From: an uncultured Collinsella sp.
GTDB taxonomy: Bacteria > Actinomycetota > Coriobacteriia > Coriobacteriales > Coriobacteriaceae
Assembly (NCBI GenBank): GCA_958431945.1
Contig: CAUASQ010000073.1
Location: 1 to 7,854 of the forward strand
DNA length: 7,854 bases
Direction: 5' to 3'
Shown here: positions 6,420 to 7,854 of the stretch, piece after piece
How the letters are laid out: every line of letters begins with the position of its first letter
Position numbering within the stretch: the stretch's first letter is position 1
The notes under the pieces: generated by a model
Told to the model about the DNA's origin: nothing
Seen by the model: the letters and a program-made list of their open reading frames with translations, nothing else
Database searches by the model: none
Made by a program: the position numbers and the translations under genes

Positions 6420-6496
6420 CCCTAAGTTGCGGTGAAATAGGGACTGTTTAAGCGTTTTAACCTCCTATTCAGTCCCTATTTCACCGCAACTTAGGG
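6420..6496. repeat. Long perfect inverted repeat (27-bp arms, 23-nt loop)
   Basis: The left arm 6420-6446 (CCCTAAGTTGC...GGGACTG) is the exact reverse complement of the right arm 6470-6496, with a 23-nt AT-rich centre at 6447-6469. It begins 11 nt after the ATPase stop codon. As RNA it would form a very stable hairpin from either strand, but no U run follows it, so it is not a textbook terminator. Perfect arms of this length, with no coding content, suggest a recently dispersed palindromic element (REP/MITE-like). No target-site duplication is evident at its edges, and no second copy occurs in this window. Confidence 0.9.
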
Positions 6497-6522
6497 GTGA
6501 GCGGCGATGTTGAATTGGTGCC

Positions 6523-6554
6523 TTGCGCTTGTGGGGCCGTGTCGATGTTATGCT
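6523..6554 (+). promoter_or_regulatory. Weak candidate promoter of the zinc-ribbon gene
   Basis: TATGCT (6549-6554) could be a -10 box (4/6). TTGCGC (6523-6528) lies 20 nt upstream and TTGTGG (6529-6534) lies 14 nt upstream, so neither spacing is ideal. Some promoter is expected here because the long palindrome separates this gene from the ATPase. Confidence 0.25.
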
Positions 6555-6594
6555 CTAACCTCAATTATTTGAATTGCTTCGGAAAGAGGATGCC

Positions 6595-7749
6595 GTGATC
6601 TGCCCGCATTGCCTAAAGACCATCGAGGACGGCGCCTCGTTCTGCCCCTATTGCAACGCATACGTTGGTCCGGGCGATGGCCCCGAGCATACCGAGTTCG
6701 TGTTCTGCGACGGCTGCGGCGCCCGTCTGTCCCCGCACGACCGTACCTGTCCCAAGTGTGGACGCCCCGCGCCGGGCATCCTTTCCAAGGACGCGGCCGC
6801 ATCCGACCTGGCCGCAGGGCGCACGGCCGGCTTTCCGCGCCTGACGCAGGAGCAGATCGATACCGAGGTGCCCCACGCGCCGGCTTCTGCCGCCGCGGTG
6901 CTCTCCGACGCAGCCGACCCCAACGAGACCTGCGTGCTGCCTGCCTTCGATAAGGATTTTGGCATCCCCAAGGTCGATATCCCCACGCCGGTGTCCCTGC
7001 GCGATGATGCTCAGCCCAAAAAGCAAAAGTCCAAGCGCAAGGTTCACCCCGACGAGGATGCCTATCACAAGCACAAGCGCCATATCCCCAAACCGCTCAT
7101 CGTCATCGCGGTGCTCGCTGCCGTGTGCGGTGGTGCCTATTGGTTTGTGACTGCCGATCCCATGGGCGTCATGCCCGGCTTCTACGACCAGTTTGGCCAG
7201 GCCGCCAAGACCACCTTCCCGTCGCGCCAAAAGGGCGAGGCCACCGAGAAAGAGTCCAAGCAAGAGGATGCGTCCGAGGTCGTTCAGGAGGAGACCGTCT
7301 TAACCGACGACCAGCTCTACACCAGGCTCGACGGCCTGTACCAGACCATCGTGTCGTACAGCGACGATGATCAGATCGGCGAGGTCATCGATTCGTTTAA
7401 TAACGGCTATCTGCGTACACCGCTCTCCACCCGCCAGGAGCTGTCGCAGAGCGCCTATGCCTTGCGCGATCAGATTAAAAAGACCCAGGATGAGCTCAAC
7501 AACCTCAAGGTTCAGGACGACACGGTCTATGCAGAGGACATCGATCATCTAAAGCAGCTTGCCCAGTGGATGTACGAGCGTGTCGACGTGATCTGCCAGA
7601 GCTGGGATATCTCGCTGTCCATTCCCGACGGCGAGTCGCTGAGCGCCCGTCAGAGCGAGATCCTGGCGCCCATCGCACAAGGCGGCAACAGCGCGCTTAA
7701 CCAGTACGACGCCAACGTGAGCGCATGGAGGCCGCAGCAGCGTTCGTAA
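6595..7749 (+). CDS. Double zinc-ribbon, single-pass membrane protein with helical extracytoplasmic domain
   Basis: This is a protein of unknown function, 384 aa from GTG 6595. That start is chosen because AAAGAGGA (6583-6590) sits 5 nt upstream and the product begins directly with MICPHC; a TTG at 6574 in the same frame overlaps no ribosome site. Two zinc ribbons are seen: C3-C6 with C17-C20 (CPHC...CPYC) and C38-C41 with C52-C55 (CDGC...CPKC). A low-complexity Ala/Pro/Asp linker follows (about 64-140), then a basic stretch (142-166, KKQKSKRK...HKHKRH) and one TM segment (about 168-185, PLIVIAVLAAVCGGAYWFV). The charge pattern puts the ribbons in the cytoplasm and the C-terminus outside. The outer part has an acidic/charged linker (about 205-235) and a helical domain (236 to about 350) with coiled-coil-like LRDQIKKTQDELNNL. 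The layout recalls zinc-ribbon membrane proteins such as TcaA/YvbJ, but I recognise no specific family. The gene appears to be monocistronic. Confidence 0.85.
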   Translation: MICPHCLKTIEDGASFCPYCNAYVGPGDGPEHTEFVFCDGCGARLSPHDRTCPKCGRPAPGILSKDAAASDLAAGRTAGFPRLTQEQIDTEVPHAPASAAAVLSDAADPNETCVLPAFDKDFGIPKVDIPTPVSLRDDAQPKKQKSKRKVHPDEDAYHKHKRHIPKPLIVIAVLAAVCGGAYWFVTADPMGVMPGFYDQFGQAAKTTFPSRQKGEATEKESKQEDASEVVQEETVLTDDQLYTRLDGLYQTIVSYSDDDQIGEVIDSFNNGYLRTPLSTRQELSQSAYALRDQIKKTQDELNNLKVQDDTVYAEDIDHLKQLAQWMYERVDVICQSWDISLSIPDGESLSARQSEILAPIAQGGNSALNQYDANVSAWRPQQRS

Positions 7750-7785
7750 TTAGTTGCCCTCCGGCTGCATAACCTGCGTGCGCAA

Positions 7786-7815
7786 TTGATGTAAGCCCGT
7801 GCTTATTGCTACAAT
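7786..7815 (+). promoter_or_regulatory. Promoter of the gene starting beyond the right edge
   Basis: TTGATG (7786-7791, 4/6) and TACAAT (7810-7815, 5/6) are separated by 18 nt. Transcription would start near 7822, about 30 nt before the expected start codon. The stretch between the zinc-ribbon stop (7749) and this promoter contains no convincing terminator. Confidence 0.65.
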
Positions 7816-7840
7816 TCGTACAAATATGCTTTAAACGCAC

Positions 7841-7850
7841 GAGGAAGGAA
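7841..7850 (+). promoter_or_regulatory. Strong Shine-Dalgarno for a downstream gene outside the window
   Basis: GAGGAAGGAA followed by CCAC ends the window. Spacing implies a start codon at or just after position 7855 on the plus strand. Nothing of the product is visible. Confidence 0.7.
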
Positions 7851-7854
7851 CCAC

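Noticed and set aside
6420..6496. The palindrome as a plain rho-independent terminator
   Set aside because: The loop is 23 nt and no T run follows either arm, so it does not fit the standard model, although it may still affect transcript ends.
6590..6598. A two-codon ORF (ATG CCG TGA) overlapping the zinc-ribbon GTG start
   Set aside because: The ATG lies at the end of the ribosome-binding site, and such start-stop pairs arise easily by chance. I saw nothing to suggest a regulatory role.
1..7854. CRISPR arrays, insertion sequences, toxin-antitoxin or defence genes
   Set aside because: No regularly spaced repeats, transposase motifs or recognisable defence proteins were found on either strand.

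Overview
This window is high-GC bacterial DNA. It looks like Coriobacteriia (Actinomycetota), probably Collinsella or a close relative. That assignment is an inference from base composition, the style of the proteins, strong purine-rich Shine-Dalgarno sequences and the gene content; no database comparison was possible.

Left half (minus strand, about 1-3423): an aromatic amino acid biosynthesis operon read right to left. The order is type I-beta DAHP synthase (aroF), prephenate dehydrogenase (tyrA), 3-dehydroquinate synthase (aroB), then the first 78 codons of EPSP synthase (aroA), which runs off the left edge. Together these cover the first and second steps of the shikimate pathway, the EPSP step and the committed step to tyrosine. 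Genes are packed tightly: 3 nt between aroF and tyrA, 36 nt between tyrA and aroB, and a 7-nt overlap between aroB and aroA. The short aroF leader holds an intrinsic-terminator hairpin and a possible 20-codon leader ORF that runs through the hairpin and stops inside the aroF ribosome-binding region. This suggests transcription attenuation and is the most interesting regulatory signal here.

Centre (plus strand, 3476-3640): a tRNA-Arg(CCG) gene with its own promoter, an encoded CCA end and a strong intrinsic terminator. It is divergent from the aro operon.

Right half (plus strand): a 10-TM P-type cation ATPase resembling the CtpE/Exp7 group begins only about 35 nt after the tRNA terminator. 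It carries a strongly basic C-terminal tail of about 100 residues, and it lacks the acidic residue usual in the M4 motif of Ca2+-type pumps. Its stop codon is followed after 11 nt by a perfect 27-bp inverted repeat around a 23-nt loop, probably a dispersed palindromic or MITE-like element. Next comes a membrane protein with two N-terminal zinc ribbons, one TM segment and a helical extracytoplasmic domain. The window ends in a promoter and a strong Shine-Dalgarno sequence for a gene that starts just beyond the right edge.

Most of the content is housekeeping. I do not see a clear undescribed defence or mobile system. The best leads are the aroF leader, the ATPase peculiarities, the long palindrome and the zinc-ribbon membrane protein.
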